From Candidatus Pantoea soli (lineage in GTDB: Bacteria > Pseudomonadota > Gammaproteobacteria > Enterobacterales > Enterobacteriaceae): a stretch of 64,000 bases of DNA. The notes under the pieces were generated by a model. It searched no databases. It saw only the letters and a program-made list of their open reading frames with translations, and was not told where the DNA came from. Each line of letters starts with the position of its first letter. Position 1 is the stretch's first letter. The translations under genes and the position numbers were made by a program. The stretch spans positions 1,736,001-1,800,000 of the forward strand of contig NZ_CP032702.1 of assembly GCF_007833795.1 (NCBI RefSeq), in the 5' to 3' direction. Below are positions 16,534 to 26,037 of the stretch, in pieces.

Positions 16534-16605
16534 ATGTGGAAAAAACCTGAGTTTGTTGACCTGCGTCTGGGCCTGGAAGTGACTCTGTACATCTCCAACC
16601 GCTAA
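16534..16605 (+). CDS. pqqA: PQQ precursor peptide PqqA
   Basis: A 23-aa ribosomally made precursor peptide, [20 protein letters not shown] followed by SNR. The conserved Glu15 and Tyr19 (in EVTLY) are the residues that PqqE crosslinks and that become the PQQ skeleton. The start follows AAGAGGAAGC. A terminator-like hairpin directly after the stop, before pqqB, fits the known excess of pqqA transcript over downstream genes. The gene is too short for ordinary gene finders. Confidence 0.96.
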   Translation: MWKKPEFVDLRLGLEVTLYISNR

Positions 16606-16612
16606 GACTTTG

Positions 16613-16644
16613 TGCCCGCCGCTCGTGCGGGCATTTTATTTTTC
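16613..16644 (+). terminator. Partial terminator between pqqA and pqqB
   Basis: TGCCCGC and GCGGGCA form a 7-bp stem with a 7-nt loop, followed by a T-rich run (TTTTATTTTTCT). It lies immediately after pqqA and before pqqB. Partial readthrough here would give abundant pqqA message and less pqqB-F message. Confidence 0.75.
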
Positions 16645-16660
16645 TGCTTCGGTCCTTCAC

Positions 16661-17587
16661 ATGTTTATTAAAGTCCTCGGTTCAGCGGCAGGCGGTGGCT
16701 TTCCGCAGTGGAACTGCAACTGTGCCAACTGCAGCGGCCTGCGCAACGGCACCCTTCCGGCACAGGCCCGCACGCAATCGTCCATTATCGTCAGCGACAA
16801 CGGCGTGGACTGGGTGCTGTGCAACGCCTCGCCCGATATCAGCCAGCAGATAGCGCGCACCCCCGAGCTGGTGAAAAAAGGTGTGCTGCGCGGCACCGCG
16901 ATTGGCAGCATCATCCTGACCGACAGTCAGATCGATCACACCACCGGGCTGCTCAGCCTGCGTGAGGGCTGTCCGCATCAGGTGTGGTGCACGCCGGAAG
17001 TGCATGCCGATCTCACCAGCGGCTTCCCGATTTTTACCATGCTGCAGCACTGGAACGGCGGGCTGCAGCACCGCGCCCTGACGCCGCTGACGCCTTTCCG
17101 CGTTGACGTATGTGGCGATTTGCAGTTCACCGCTATTCCCATCCTCAGCAACGCGCCCCCGTATTCGCCTTACCGCGATCGCCCGCTGCCGGGCCACAAT
17201 GTGGCACTGTTTATCGAAAACACCGCCAGCGGCCAGACGCTGCTCTACGCGCCAGGGCTGGGCGAACCGGACGCGGTGATCATGCCGTGGCTGCAAAAAG
17301 CCGACTGCCTGCTGATCGATGGCACGGTATGGCAGGATGATGAGCTGCTGACCACCGGCGTGGGCAAAAACACCGGCAAGGCGATGGGGCATCTGGCGCT
17401 GGCCGAAGAGCAGGGGCTGATGGCGCTGCTGGCTTCGCTGCCCGCGAAGCGCAAAATTCTGATCCACATTAACAACACCAATCCGATTCTCAACGAACAG
17501 TCGCCGCAGCGCCAGTTCCTGACGCAGCAGGGCATTGAAGTGAGCTGGGACGGCATGGCCATTGATTTGCAGGAGTCCGCATCGTGA
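16661..17587 (+). CDS. pqqB: PQQ biosynthesis protein PqqB
   Basis: A 308-aa metallo-beta-lactamase-fold protein required for PQQ production; it is thought to hydroxylate or otherwise process the Glu-Tyr derived intermediate before PqqC. The N-terminus [20 protein letters not shown] and the [17 protein letters not shown] segment are characteristic. The ATG at 16661 is chosen over an upstream in-frame start because it gives the standard N-terminus and length. Its stop overlaps the GTG of pqqC. Confidence 0.95.
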   Translation: MFIKVLGSAAGGGFPQWNCNCANCSGLRNGTLPAQARTQSSIIVSDNGVDWVLCNASPDISQQIARTPELVKKGVLRGTAIGSIILTDSQIDHTTGLLSLREGCPHQVWCTPEVHADLTSGFPIFTMLQHWNGGLQHRALTPLTPFRVDVCGDLQFTAIPILSNAPPYSPYRDRPLPGHNVALFIENTASGQTLLYAPGLGEPDAVIMPWLQKADCLLIDGTVWQDDELLTTGVGKNTGKAMGHLALAEEQGLMALLASLPAKRKILIHINNTNPILNEQSPQRQFLTQQGIEVSWDGMAIDLQESAS

Positions 17588-18339
17588 TCATCACTGAAGC
17601 GCTGTCGCCGCAGGCGTTTGAGCAGGCGCTGCGCGACAAAGGCGCGTATTATCATATCCATCACCCTTACCACATTGCCATGCACAACGGCGAAGCCACG
17701 CGTGAGCAAATTCAGGGCTGGGTGGCTAACCGCTTCTATTACCAGACCACGATTCCGCTGAAAGATGCGGCGATCATGGCGAACTGCCCGGATCCGGCCA
17801 CGCGGCGCAAATGGGTGCAGCGCATCCTCGACCACGACGGCAGCGGCGACCACGAAGGCGGTATTGAAGCCTGGCTGCAGCTGGGTGAAGCCGTGGGGCT
17901 GACGCGTGACGATCTGCTGTCCGAGCGGCTGGTGCTGCCGGGCGTGCGCTTTGCCGTTGATGCCTACGTCAACTTTGCCCGCCGCGCTAACTGGCAGGAA
18001 GCGGCCTGCAGCTCACTCACCGAGCTGTTCGCGCCGCAGATTCACCAGTCGCGGCTGGAGAGCTGGCCGCAGCACTATCCGTGGATCAAAGAGGAAGGGT
18101 ACTTCTACTTCCGCAACCGTCTCAGTCAGGCCAACCGCGATGTGGAGCATGGCCTGGCGCTGGCGCTGGCGGTGTTCACCACCGCAGAGCAGCAGAACCG
18201 CATGCTGGAGATTCTGCAGTTCAAACTCGATATTCTCTGGACCATGCTCGACGCCATGACGCTGGCGTATGTCCTGCAGCGTCCGCCTTATCACACCGTG
18301 ACCGATGGCGCGGCATGGCACACAACAAGGCTGGTATAA
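17584..18339 (+). CDS. pqqC: PQQ synthase PqqC
   Basis: A 251-aa all-helical, cofactor-free oxidase that carries out the final ring closure and eight-electron oxidation to PQQ. The sequence is full length and includes [20 protein letters not shown] and the HEGGIEAW region with conserved active-site His and Arg residues. It begins with GTG at 17584, overlapping the pqqB stop by 4 nt, so translation is probably coupled. Confidence 0.96.
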   Translation: MIITEALSPQAFEQALRDKGAYYHIHHPYHIAMHNGEATREQIQGWVANRFYYQTTIPLKDAAIMANCPDPATRRKWVQRILDHDGSGDHEGGIEAWLQLGEAVGLTRDDLLSERLVLPGVRFAVDAYVNFARRANWQEAACSSLTELFAPQIHQSRLESWPQHYPWIKEEGYFYFRNRLSQANRDVEHGLALALAVFTTAEQQNRMLEILQFKLDILWTMLDAMTLAYVLQRPPYHTVTDGAAWHTTRLV

Positions 18340-18343
18340 CGTG

Positions 18344-18622
18344 ATGAATGACAATCTGATCCCGGCGTTTCGCCGCGGTTATCGCCTGCAGTGGGAAGCT
18401 GCGCAGGAGAGCCACGTTGTGCTCTATCCGGAAGGCATGGCCAAGCTGAATGAAACGGCGGCGGCCATTCTGGAACTGGTCACCGGTAAACAGGACGTCG
18501 CCGCCATTATCGCCACGCTGAACGCACGCTTCCCGGAAGCAGGGGGCGTGGATGAGGACGTCAGGGCGTTTTTGCAGGCTGCGGTTGAACAAAAGTGGAT
18601 TGTGTGTCGTGAACCCGAATAA
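18344..18622 (+). CDS. pqqD: PqqA-binding chaperone PqqD
   Basis: A 92-aa RiPP recognition element that binds PqqA and presents it to the radical SAM enzyme PqqE. The start is taken as ATG 18344 (GTG 18341 is the alternative), giving the typical N-terminus [17 protein letters not shown]; the longer reading frame from 18305 overlaps pqqC and lacks a ribosome binding site. Its 3' end overlaps pqqE by 14 nt. Confidence 0.93.
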   Translation: MNDNLIPAFRRGYRLQWEAAQESHVVLYPEGMAKLNETAAAILELVTGKQDVAAIIATLNARFPEAGGVDEDVRAFLQAAVEQKWIVCREPE

Positions 18623-19751
18623 ACCTGGCGTGAATGCGCCGCTGTGGCTGCTGGCGGAGCTGACCTATCGCTGTCCGCTTCAGTGCCCGTATTGCTCCAA
18701 TCCGCTGGATTTTTCCCAGCAGGAGAAGGAACTGACCACGGAACAGTGGATTGAGGTGTTTCGCCAGGCGCGCGCCATGGGCAGCGTCCAGTTGGGTTTT
18801 TCCGGCGGCGAACCGCTGACGCGTAAAGACCTGCCGGAACTGATCCGCGCCGCGCGTGACCTGGGGTTCTACACCAACCTGATCACCTCGGGAATCGGCC
18901 TGACGGAGAAAAAACTCGACGCCTTTGCCGACGCGGGTCTGGACCACATTCAAATCAGCTTCCAGGCCAGCGACGAAACGCTGAACGCCGCGCTGGCCGG
19001 TTCGGAAAAAGCCTTCCGGCAGAAGCTGGAGATGGCGCGGGCGGTCAAGAAACATGGCTATCCGATGGTGCTGAACTTTGTGCTGCACCGCCATAACATC
19101 GATCAGATCGATAAAATTATCGATCTCTGTATCGAGCTGGAGGCGGACGACGTCGAGCTGGCTACCTGTCAGTTTTACGGCTGGGCGCACCTGAACCGCG
19201 AAGGGCTGCTGCCAACCCGTGAGCAGATTGCCCGCGCGGAAGCGGTGGTGGCCGACTACCGGGCGCGCATGGGCGACAACGGCAATCTGACCAACCTGCT
19301 GTTTGTCACGCCGGATTACTATGAAGAGCGCCCCAAACCGTGCATGGGCGGCTGGGGATCGATCTTCCTCAGCGTCACGCCGGAGGGGACAGCGTTACCC
19401 TGTCACAGTGCGCGACAGCTGCCGGTGGCGTTTCCCTCGGTGCTGGAGCAGTCGCTGGAAGAGATCTGGTACCACTCGTTTGGCTTCAACCGCTATCGCG
19501 GCTTTGACTGGATGCCGGAACCGTGCCGCTCGTGCGACGAAAAAGAGAAGGATTTTGGCGGCTGCCGCTGCCAGGCGTACATGCTGACCGGCGATGCGGA
19601 CAACACCGATCCGGTGTGCAGCAAATCGCCGCACCATGGCAAAATCCTTGAAGCCCGGCGCGAAGCCAACTGCAGCGACATCAAAATTGCCCAGCTGCAG
19701 TTCCGCAATCGCAGCAATTCCGAACTGATCTTCAAACAGCGGATCACCTGA
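18609..19751 (+). CDS. pqqE: PqqA peptide cyclase PqqE (radical SAM/SPASM)
   Basis: A 380-aa radical SAM enzyme that forms the carbon-carbon bond between Glu and Tyr of PqqA. The SAM-binding cluster motif CPLQCPYC is at residues 22-29 and [13 protein letters not shown] follows. The C-terminal SPASM domain has the Cys-rich region [17 protein letters not shown]. The start is GTG 18609, giving the usual N-terminus; the longer frame from 18552 is not expected to be used. The stop overlaps the pqqF start by one base. Confidence 0.95.
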   Translation: MNPNKPGVNAPLWLLAELTYRCPLQCPYCSNPLDFSQQEKELTTEQWIEVFRQARAMGSVQLGFSGGEPLTRKDLPELIRAARDLGFYTNLITSGIGLTEKKLDAFADAGLDHIQISFQASDETLNAALAGSEKAFRQKLEMARAVKKHGYPMVLNFVLHRHNIDQIDKIIDLCIELEADDVELATCQFYGWAHLNREGLLPTREQIARAEAVVADYRARMGDNGNLTNLLFVTPDYYEERPKPCMGGWGSIFLSVTPEGTALPCHSARQLPVAFPSVLEQSLEEIWYHSFGFNRYRGFDWMPEPCRSCDEKEKDFGGCRCQAYMLTGDADNTDPVCSKSPHHGKILEARREANCSDIKIAQLQFRNRSNSELIFKQRIT

Positions 19752-22060
19752 TGGCTGCAGCCGTGCTGACGCTGGCAAACGGCCTGCGCTGTCACCTGAT
19801 CCACCAGCCAGCGGCGCAGCGCGCTGCCGCACTGGTGCAGGTGCGCGCCGGCAGTCTTGATGAGCCGCCGCGCTGGCCCGGGCTGGCACATTTGCTGGAG
19901 CATCTGCTGTTTTGCGGCAGCGCACGGTTTAGCGGCCCCCAGCGGCTGATGCCGTGGGTGCAGCAGCAGGGCGGTCAGGTGAATGCGACCACCCAGCTCA
20001 GCCGCAGCGCCTACTTCTTTGAACTGCCCGCAGCCGCGCTGGGCGAAGGGCTGACGCGGCTCGCCGATCTGCTGGCCGCACCGCAGCTGAGTCGCGAGGC
20101 GATTGTGCAGGAGCAGGCGGTGATCGATGCCGAATACCGTCTGCTGCAGGACCACGCGGAGACCCTGTGCGAAGCGGCCCTGCTGGATGCGCTGGGCGGA
20201 GCGTTCCGCCGCTTTCGCGTTGGCAGCGCGTCGGCATTTGGTGACAACGTCACTGAATGTCAGGCGGCGCTGCGCCATTTTCATCAGCGCCACTACCGCG
20301 CCGCCGCGATGACGCTGTGGATCAGCGGGCCACAGTCGCTGACCGCCCTGACGCAGCTGGCGCACGACTTTGCCGCTGCCATCGCCCCGGGAGAGGCGAA
20401 TGAACCGCCGCTGATGGACGCCCCAACGGCGCCTGCAGCCTCGGTGCTGCGGCTGGCCGGTCAGGAACAGTTCTGGCTCGGCCTGCCGCTGAGCGGCGAA
20501 GCCACCTGCTTGCGTGACAACGTCACGCTATTACGTGCCTTCTGGCAGGATGACGCGCCGGGTGGGCTGATGGCCCGGCTGCGCGCTGAACAGCTTTGTG
20601 ACGCAATCCAGGTGCAGTGGCTGTGGCAGGCCGGGCGGCAAAGCGTGCTGGTGCTGCGCTTCAGTGCGCCTCGCCTCACCGCCCGCCAGGCGCAGCGTAT
20701 TGAACAGCGTTTCTGGCAACATCTCACTGCGGTGAGTCAGGCGTCGGCGCATCAGCACCGGCACTATCTGCAGCTGGCGCAGCAGGATTTTCAGGCGCTG
20801 GCTCCGCTGGCGCAGCTGCGCGGACGCGCGCTGGAGTTCGCGCCGCCGGAAAGCGTGCCGGCAGCGTTTTCTGCCTTTGCCGCCGCGCTGGCACCGGCTG
20901 GCGCGCTGCGTTTGCTGACGCAGCAGCAGGCAGCCGCTGCGGCCTGCTGCACTCAGGGCTTTACGCTGCAGCGGGCGCCCTGGCCACCGCTGTCGCCGCC
21001 GGTGCTGGCCCCGGTGCCGTGGACGTTCTATCCGCAGCCGGCAGCGCCGGTGACGGAACCCCCGGCAGCATCTGGGGTTGCCGCACCGCTGCTGCAGATT
21101 GCAGCGCGACAGCCGCAGGAGACGCTGCTGCTGCGACCGGCCTGTGGACAGACGCTGACGGACGAGGCCGCGCAGGCGCGCAGCGTGGCGCTGCGTCCGC
21201 TGCTGGCCCGTCTGCGTCACCTCGGCGGACAGGGCTGCTGGGAACAACAGCAGGGCAGCTGGCAGCTGGCACTGCATTTGTCCGCCGCGGCGCTGCCGCT
21301 GCTGCCGGCGCTGCTGCATGCCCTGCAGACACCGGGCGAAGCCGCGACGGCGGCTGTGCCACCGTCGATTGCCATTCGTCAGCTGCTGGCCGCGCTGCCG
21401 CAGCAGCTGCGCGCACCCGCACCGCTTCTCTGCTGGCAGGCCGTATGGTGCGGCAGCGCGGCGCGGCATCGCCAGGTGGCGCAGGCGCTGCACGCTTTCC
21501 CGCTCAGCGCCGTCGCTTCCGCCGCGCCGCCGCTGCAGCGCGGCATTACAGCGCTGCCCTGTACCGGTGGCGATGCCGCGTTACTGCTGTTTATGCCGCT
21601 GCCGCAGCAGGACGATCTCAGCCTGGCAGCGCTGCGTGCGCTGGCGCTGATGACAGAACCGCGCTTTTTCCAGCGTCTGCGCGTGGAGCAGCCGGTGGGC
21701 TACGTAGTCTCAGCACGCTATCAGCGCGTCGCGGATGTCGACGGACTGCTGCTGGCGCTGCAGTCGCCGGATGTGGGCTGGCGCGAACTGCTGTCCCACT
21801 GCAAGCGCTTTCTGCGTGACATGCAGCCGGCGGTGGAGCAGCTGCAGGCCGCGACGCTGCGGGACTGGCAGACAACACTGGCGGCCGCGTGCACGCCACA
21901 GGACAATGTGACGGCGGCCCAGGAGGCGCTGCGCCAGCAGCAGGGCTTGCCCTGCCTGACGCACTGTGCCACCGAAGCGTTAACGCCAGCGCACCTGCAA
22001 CAGCTTTATTCACAGCTGCTGCGCCAGCGCCGCCGCTGGCGCGTGCTGGTTACGGCCTGA
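19751..22060 (+). CDS. pqqF: PQQ biosynthesis zinc protease PqqF
   Basis: A 769-aa M16-family (insulinase-like) protease that releases the crosslinked Glu-Tyr unit from PqqA. The inverted zinc motif HLLEH is at residues 47-51, with the third ligand Glu in the IVQEQAVIDAEYRLLQ region. Length matches enterobacterial PqqF of about 760-780 aa. The middle and C-terminal parts are Ala/Gln/Leu-rich and diverged, as usual for this family. It is the last gene of the operon; a weak hairpin follows at 22110-22134. Confidence 0.92.
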   Translation: MAAAVLTLANGLRCHLIHQPAAQRAAALVQVRAGSLDEPPRWPGLAHLLEHLLFCGSARFSGPQRLMPWVQQQGGQVNATTQLSRSAYFFELPAAALGEGLTRLADLLAAPQLSREAIVQEQAVIDAEYRLLQDHAETLCEAALLDALGGAFRRFRVGSASAFGDNVTECQAALRHFHQRHYRAAAMTLWISGPQSLTALTQLAHDFAAAIAPGEANEPPLMDAPTAPAASVLRLAGQEQFWLGLPLSGEATCLRDNVTLLRAFWQDDAPGGLMARLRAEQLCDAIQVQWLWQAGRQSVLVLRFSAPRLTARQAQRIEQRFWQHLTAVSQASAHQHRHYLQLAQQDFQALAPLAQLRGRALEFAPPESVPAAFSAFAAALAPAGALRLLTQQQAAAAACCTQGFTLQRAPWPPLSPPVLAPVPWTFYPQPAAPVTEPPAASGVAAPLLQIAARQPQETLLLRPACGQTLTDEAAQARSVALRPLLARLRHLGGQGCWEQQQGSWQLALHLSAAALPLLPALLHALQTPGEAATAAVPPSIAIRQLLAALPQQLRAPAPLLCWQAVWCGSAARHRQVAQALHAFPLSAVASAAPPLQRGITALPCTGGDAALLLFMPLPQQDDLSLAALRALALMTEPRFFQRLRVEQPVGYVVSARYQRVADVDGLLLALQSPDVGWRELLSHCKRFLRDMQPAVEQLQAATLRDWQTTLAAACTPQDNVTAAQEALRQQQGLPCLTHCATEALTPAHLQQLYSQLLRQRRRWRVLVTA

Positions 22061-22109
22061 TCGTCCCGCGCGGAGCGGCGCAACCTGCGCCCGCTGCGCG
22101 CAATTATCG

Positions 22110-22134
22110 GCCCGCTGATCGCCTGTCAGCGGGC
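22110..22134 (+). terminator. Weak terminator-like hairpin after pqqF
   Basis: GCCCGCTGA and TCAGCGGGC form a 9-bp stem with a 7-nt loop, 49 bp past the pqqF stop. No U-tract follows, so it may slow rather than end transcription. The rest of the 420-bp gap to the next gene becomes A/T-rich and carries that operon's promoter. Confidence 0.45.
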
Positions 22135-22330
22135 GTCTGCCACCTCCGCACCCACTTATCTGCGCGGCCGTAAAGCGCAATTGCGCGGCTAAAAATGCGC
22201 GCAGAGTCACAATTCAGCTTTAAACAAAACACGTCCGCCGCCGCAAATAAGCCTCAGCCAGTCAGAGGCGGCAAAAAAATATAACAGCCTGATAACGCAT
22301 ATATTTTGAAAATGTGCGCTAATCCGCACC

Positions 22331-22346
22331 TGTGATTTTGTTCACA
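22331..22346 (+). promoter_or_regulatory. CRP-cAMP binding site upstream of the PTS operon
   Basis: TGTGATTTTGTTCACA matches the CRP consensus TGTGA-N6-TCACA at all ten core positions. A -10-like TAAATA lies at 22388-22393, so transcription starting near 22400 would place the site at about -61.5, the classical class I position; no good -35 is present, as expected for an activator-dependent promoter. This makes the following sugar operon subject to catabolite control. Confidence 0.8.
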
Positions 22347-22480
22347 TAAATAACCTTGCTGCGCCGTCTGTCAACGTCTTCACCGGTTAAATAAGTGACG
22401 GAAGTGTGATCTCACCTGCAAATAACAATGTGCTTCGCCGGAAGAATAGCGGCAGAGCGGTAATGACAGGAGCAGCGGTG

Positions 22481-23461
22481 ATGAGAATAGGCATGGTGAT
22501 CAGCGGTGGCGATGTGACCGGCATAAATAATTTTATTTTTCAGGTTGCGCGTCTGACGCAGGCGGAGATGGTGTTATTTAACGGCGGCATTCCGGGGCTG
22601 CTGGAAAATTGCCATCAGGAAATGACCCGGCGCGACCTGGTGGATTACGCGATTGCTGCCATCCCGGTTATCCGTTCCGGGCGCACCGGGCGGAAATTAC
22701 TGCGCCCGGAGTATGAAACTATTGCCAGACAGCTTAAATCGCTGCGCATCGATATATTAATTATGGCCGGCGGTGATGGCTCTTTGCAATTTCTGCATAC
22801 GCTGAGTGAATTTGGCGTCAACTGTTTTGGTGTCGGGATGACCATTGACAACGACGTGTTTGGCAGTGATTACACCATTGGTTTTTCGACCGCCTGCGAG
22901 CAGGTATTAAAGGAGGTGGCAAAACTGCGTAATACCGGCCGCGCTTTAACCGGGCGGGTTTTTATGGTTGAACTGCTGGGAGGGTACTGCGGCGAATTAA
23001 CCCTGCAATCGGCCATCAAATCCAATGCGGATTTTGCGCTGATCCCGGAGTGCCAGATCCCGGTTGCCGACCTTGCCGCCCGTATCACGCAGCGGCTGGC
23101 GGCGCAGAACAGCGTGATTATCCTGTGCTCCGAAGGCTATACCCGTGAATACTCACCGGGCTTTCAGGGCGCGATTGATACGCTAATTAAACAGCTGGAA
23201 CCGCTGACGGGCGTGCGCATCCGTAAAACCATCATGGGTTATGGTTTGCGCAACGGAGACGCCACCTGCGAAGAGATTTATCAGGGCACGCTGATGGCCA
23301 GTGAAGTCGCGCGCTGTATTGAATCGGGCATGCGCAATAAAGCCGTCATTATTAATGGCAGTCATAAACCCATCCCGATTGATTTACTAAGCATGAAAAA
23401 ACGCCTGGTGGATACCGAAGGGCATTATTACAAACTCGCTAAACAACTGCATATTCTGTGA
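22481..23461 (+). CDS. Phosphofructokinase-like sugar-phosphate kinase
   Basis: A 326-aa protein of the PfkA superfamily, close to the 320 aa of E. coli PfkA. Nucleotide and metal motifs are intact: ISGGD (7-11), GGDGS (97-101, Gly as in ATP-dependent enzymes) and TIDND (121-125) with the catalytic Asp. The fructose-6-phosphate region differs: PfkA has GHIQRGG, here it reads GYGLRNGD, so the substrate His is lost. It is predicted to phosphorylate a ketose phosphate other than fructose-6-phosphate. ATG 22481 follows ACAGGAG with 8-nt spacing and is preferred over ATG 22463 or the distant upstream start. It is the first gene of the PTS operon. Confidence 0.75.
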   Translation: MRIGMVISGGDVTGINNFIFQVARLTQAEMVLFNGGIPGLLENCHQEMTRRDLVDYAIAAIPVIRSGRTGRKLLRPEYETIARQLKSLRIDILIMAGGDGSLQFLHTLSEFGVNCFGVGMTIDNDVFGSDYTIGFSTACEQVLKEVAKLRNTGRALTGRVFMVELLGGYCGELTLQSAIKSNADFALIPECQIPVADLAARITQRLAAQNSVIILCSEGYTREYSPGFQGAIDTLIKQLEPLTGVRIRKTIMGYGLRNGDATCEEIYQGTLMASEVARCIESGMRNKAVIINGSHKPIPIDLLSMKKRLVDTEGHYYKLAKQLHIL

Positions 23462-23471
23462 GGACATAACC

Positions 23472-23786
23472 ATGCTGAAAATACTCTGTGTCTGTGGCTG
23501 CGGTCTGGGTTCCAGTTTTGCTATCGAGATGAGCGCAAAAGCGGTGTTAAAGAAGCTCGATATTGAAGCAGATATTGATCACACCACCATTTCCGAAGCC
23601 GGGGCTTTTAAATCGGACATGATATTAACCCAGAAAGCCTTCGCCGATGTATTAAACGCCGACGCCAGCCCCGAACAGATGAAGCGCGTCATTATTCTGA
23701 ACCGGCTGACGGATAAAAATGAAATTGAGGAGAAAATCGTCGCGTTTATGAAAGCCCATAATTTGCAGGTGGCCAGCCATGAATAG
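23472..23786 (+). CDS. PTS EIIB component, ascorbate (UlaB/SgaB) type
   Basis: A 104-aa cytoplasmic phosphocarrier. The phosphorylatable Cys is Cys8 in CVCGCGLGSS, the P-loop characteristic of EIIB proteins of the ascorbate-galactitol superfamily. It would pass phosphate from EIIA to the incoming sugar on EIIC. It overlaps the EIIC gene by 8 nt, with a start preceded by GAGGACATAACC. The transported sugar is unknown; ascorbate is unlikely because the accompanying enzymes are not those of the ula pathway. Confidence 0.87.
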   Translation: MLKILCVCGCGLGSSFAIEMSAKAVLKKLDIEADIDHTTISEAGAFKSDMILTQKAFADVLNADASPEQMKRVIILNRLTDKNEIEEKIVAFMKAHNLQVASHE

Positions 23787-25146
23787 CGTAATTAATTTTC
23801 TGATTAAAGATTTACTCGGTCAGGCCTCTATTCTGATCGCTTTTATTGCACTGATAGGTTTGCTGCTGCAAAAAAAATCGGCCGGGAAAGTGGTGGAAGG
23901 CACGTTCAAAACCCTGCTGGGCTTTTTAATTATGATGGCCGGCATCAATATCATTGTGGGTACGCTGACCTTCCTGAATACCATTTTTACTCACGGTTTT
24001 GGCATGCAGGGGTATATCACCGACGTGGCCGCCATCGCCGGCTTAGCCAGTCGCGAACTGGGATCTGAAGTGGCGCTGACGCTGCTGGTGATTTTTATCG
24101 TCAATATCCTTATCGCCCGGCTGACGCCGTTCAAATACATCTTCCTCACCGGCCAGGCGCTGCTGTGGATGGCCACTATCGGTGCAGTGATTGGCTACAA
24201 AGCGGGACTGACCGGCCTGCCGCTGATCCTCACGGGCGGCCTCTTTGGCGGCGTGATGGCGGTGGTGATGCCCGCACTGGCACAGCCGGTGGTGCGTCGT
24301 ATCACGGAGTCTGACGACGTGGCGCTGGGTCACTTCTGCACCATCGGTTATCTGCTGACGGCGGCAGTGGCCAAAGTGGTGGGCAGGGGCTCACGCTCCA
24401 CGGAAGACCTGAAGTTGCCGGACAATTTTAAGTTCCTGCAGGACACCTACCTGTCGATGGCGGTGGTGATGGTGCCAATGTATCTCATTCCCGCGCTGGC
24501 GGCCGGCCCGGCGTTTATCGCGCAGTACAGCAATGGCATGAACTACCTGATGTATGCCTTTATGCAGTCGATTCAGTTTGTCGCCGGGGTGTTTGTGCTC
24601 TACAGCGGAGTACGCCTGCTGCTGAACGAGCTGGTGCCTGCGTTTCGCGGTATTGCCATGCGGCTGGTACCGGATGCCCGACCGGCCCTCGACTGTCCGG
24701 TGATGTTCCCCTATGCGCCCAACGCCGTGATTGTTGGCTTCCTCGCCACCACGCTGGGCTCGGTGGTGGGCATGCTGCTGTTCCCGATGTTTGGCATGGC
24801 GATGATCCTGCCCGGGCTGCTGACAAACTTTTTTGCCGGCGGCACCGCCGGGGTATTTGGCAATGCGCTGGGCGGACGGCGCGGCGCGATGATCGGCGGC
24901 TTTGTCCACGGCCTCTTTATTACGCTGCTGCCGGCTATCCTGGTACCGATGCTGGAGAGCTACGGCTTTACCGGCGTGACCTTCAGCGATTCTGACGTCA
25001 TCAGTACCGGTCTGGTGCTGGGGCACGCGTTCCAGAATAACTGGCTGTTTGTCGCCCTGTTTGTGCTGTTCATCACCCTGATCGCCTGGTTTGTTAACGG
25101 AAAATCTCCCAAATCCCACGAGGAAAAGCTGCATGAAACTTTATAA
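23779..25146 (+). CDS. PTS EIIC permease, ascorbate (UlaA/SgaT) type
   Basis: A 455-aa inner-membrane permease with about 11 hydrophobic segments, the normal size of UlaA-type EIIC proteins. Segments such as GFLIMMAGINIIVGTL and FFAGGTAGVFGNALGGRRGA fit the family. It translocates and presents the sugar for phosphorylation by the EIIB encoded just upstream, whose gene overlaps by 8 nt. Its own 3' end overlaps the aldolase gene by 14 nt, so the cluster is tightly coupled. Substrate not identified. Confidence 0.87.
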   Translation: MNSVINFLIKDLLGQASILIAFIALIGLLLQKKSAGKVVEGTFKTLLGFLIMMAGINIIVGTLTFLNTIFTHGFGMQGYITDVAAIAGLASRELGSEVALTLLVIFIVNILIARLTPFKYIFLTGQALLWMATIGAVIGYKAGLTGLPLILTGGLFGGVMAVVMPALAQPVVRRITESDDVALGHFCTIGYLLTAAVAKVVGRGSRSTEDLKLPDNFKFLQDTYLSMAVVMVPMYLIPALAAGPAFIAQYSNGMNYLMYAFMQSIQFVAGVFVLYSGVRLLLNELVPAFRGIAMRLVPDARPALDCPVMFPYAPNAVIVGFLATTLGSVVGMLLFPMFGMAMILPGLLTNFFAGGTAGVFGNALGGRRGAMIGGFVHGLFITLLPAILVPMLESYGFTGVTFSDSDVISTGLVLGHAFQNNWLFVALFVLFITLIAWFVNGKSPKSHEEKLHETL

Positions 25147-25975
25147 CTTTACCGATCTGTTGCAGGTGGCGAAACAACGTGAATTTAAAGCGCTCGGCTC
25201 GTTTAATCTGCACTGCCTTGAGATGTTACCGGCCTTCTTTACGGCAGCGGAAAAGACCAACAGCCCGCTGATGGTACAGATCTCCACCGGCACGGCAAAG
25301 TACCTCGGGCATAAGCTGATTGTGGACGCGATACGCTCTCTGTCAGAGAGCCGGAACGTCCCGGCGTGTTTACACCTGGACCACTGTTCCGATCTGGCCG
25401 CCATTCAGACCGCGCTTGATGCCGGTTTCAGTTCGGTGATGTATGACGGTTCGCATTTGCCGCTTGATGAAAACATTGCCAATACGCGGCGCGTGATTGA
25501 TATGGCACGCCCGCTGCAGGTGTCGGTGGAAGCGGAGCTGGGGGCGATCGGCGGCGCTGAAGAGGGGAAATCCGTGGCGCTGGATGACGCGGCGTTCACT
25601 ACCGTGGAAGATGCCAGACGATTTGTCGCGGAAACCGGCGTCGATATGCTGGCTATCTCAATTGGCACCGTGCACGGCCTGTATACCGGTAAGGCGCAGA
25701 TTCAGCATCAGCGGCTGGCCGACATTACCGCAGCCACCCACACGCCGCTGGTGCTGCATGGCGGTACCGGCGTCAGCGACGAGGATATGCGGCTGGCGGT
25801 GCGCAGCGGGATCGAGAAAGTGAACGTCGGCACCGAAATGAATGTGCAGTGGGTGGCAAACTGCAAGCAGACATTTGAAAAGGGCAAAGTGAACGACAGC
25901 GTACGCAACTTTCTGGTGCCTGCCAACGATGCCGTCACCAATGTGCTGGTCGAAAAAATTCAGCTGTTCCGTTAA
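25133..25975 (+). CDS. Class II ketose-bisphosphate aldolase
   Basis: A 280-aa zinc aldolase of the fructose/tagatose-bisphosphate family (GatY/KbaY/FbaA). Zinc ligands and active-site motifs are present: LHLDHCSDL with the catalytic Asp and zinc His, ELGAIGGAEEG, the GTVHGLYTG His and LVLHGGTGVSD, then NVGTE. It should cleave the bisphosphate made by the PFK-like enzyme into dihydroxyacetone phosphate and an aldehyde phosphate. The start ATG 25133 follows AGGAAAAG and lies inside the 3' end of the EIIC gene; the longer frame from 25091 is not expected to be used. Confidence 0.85.
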   Translation: MKLYNFTDLLQVAKQREFKALGSFNLHCLEMLPAFFTAAEKTNSPLMVQISTGTAKYLGHKLIVDAIRSLSESRNVPACLHLDHCSDLAAIQTALDAGFSSVMYDGSHLPLDENIANTRRVIDMARPLQVSVEAELGAIGGAEEGKSVALDDAAFTTVEDARRFVAETGVDMLAISIGTVHGLYTGKAQIQHQRLADITAATHTPLVLHGGTGVSDEDMRLAVRSGIEKVNVGTEMNVQWVANCKQTFEKGKVNDSVRNFLVPANDAVTNVLVEKIQLFR

Positions 25976-26037
25976 CCGTTCCCGCGTCAAACAACCATTG
26001 CCTGAAGGCCGGTGCGGCGTTCGGGTCAGGAGAGGCT

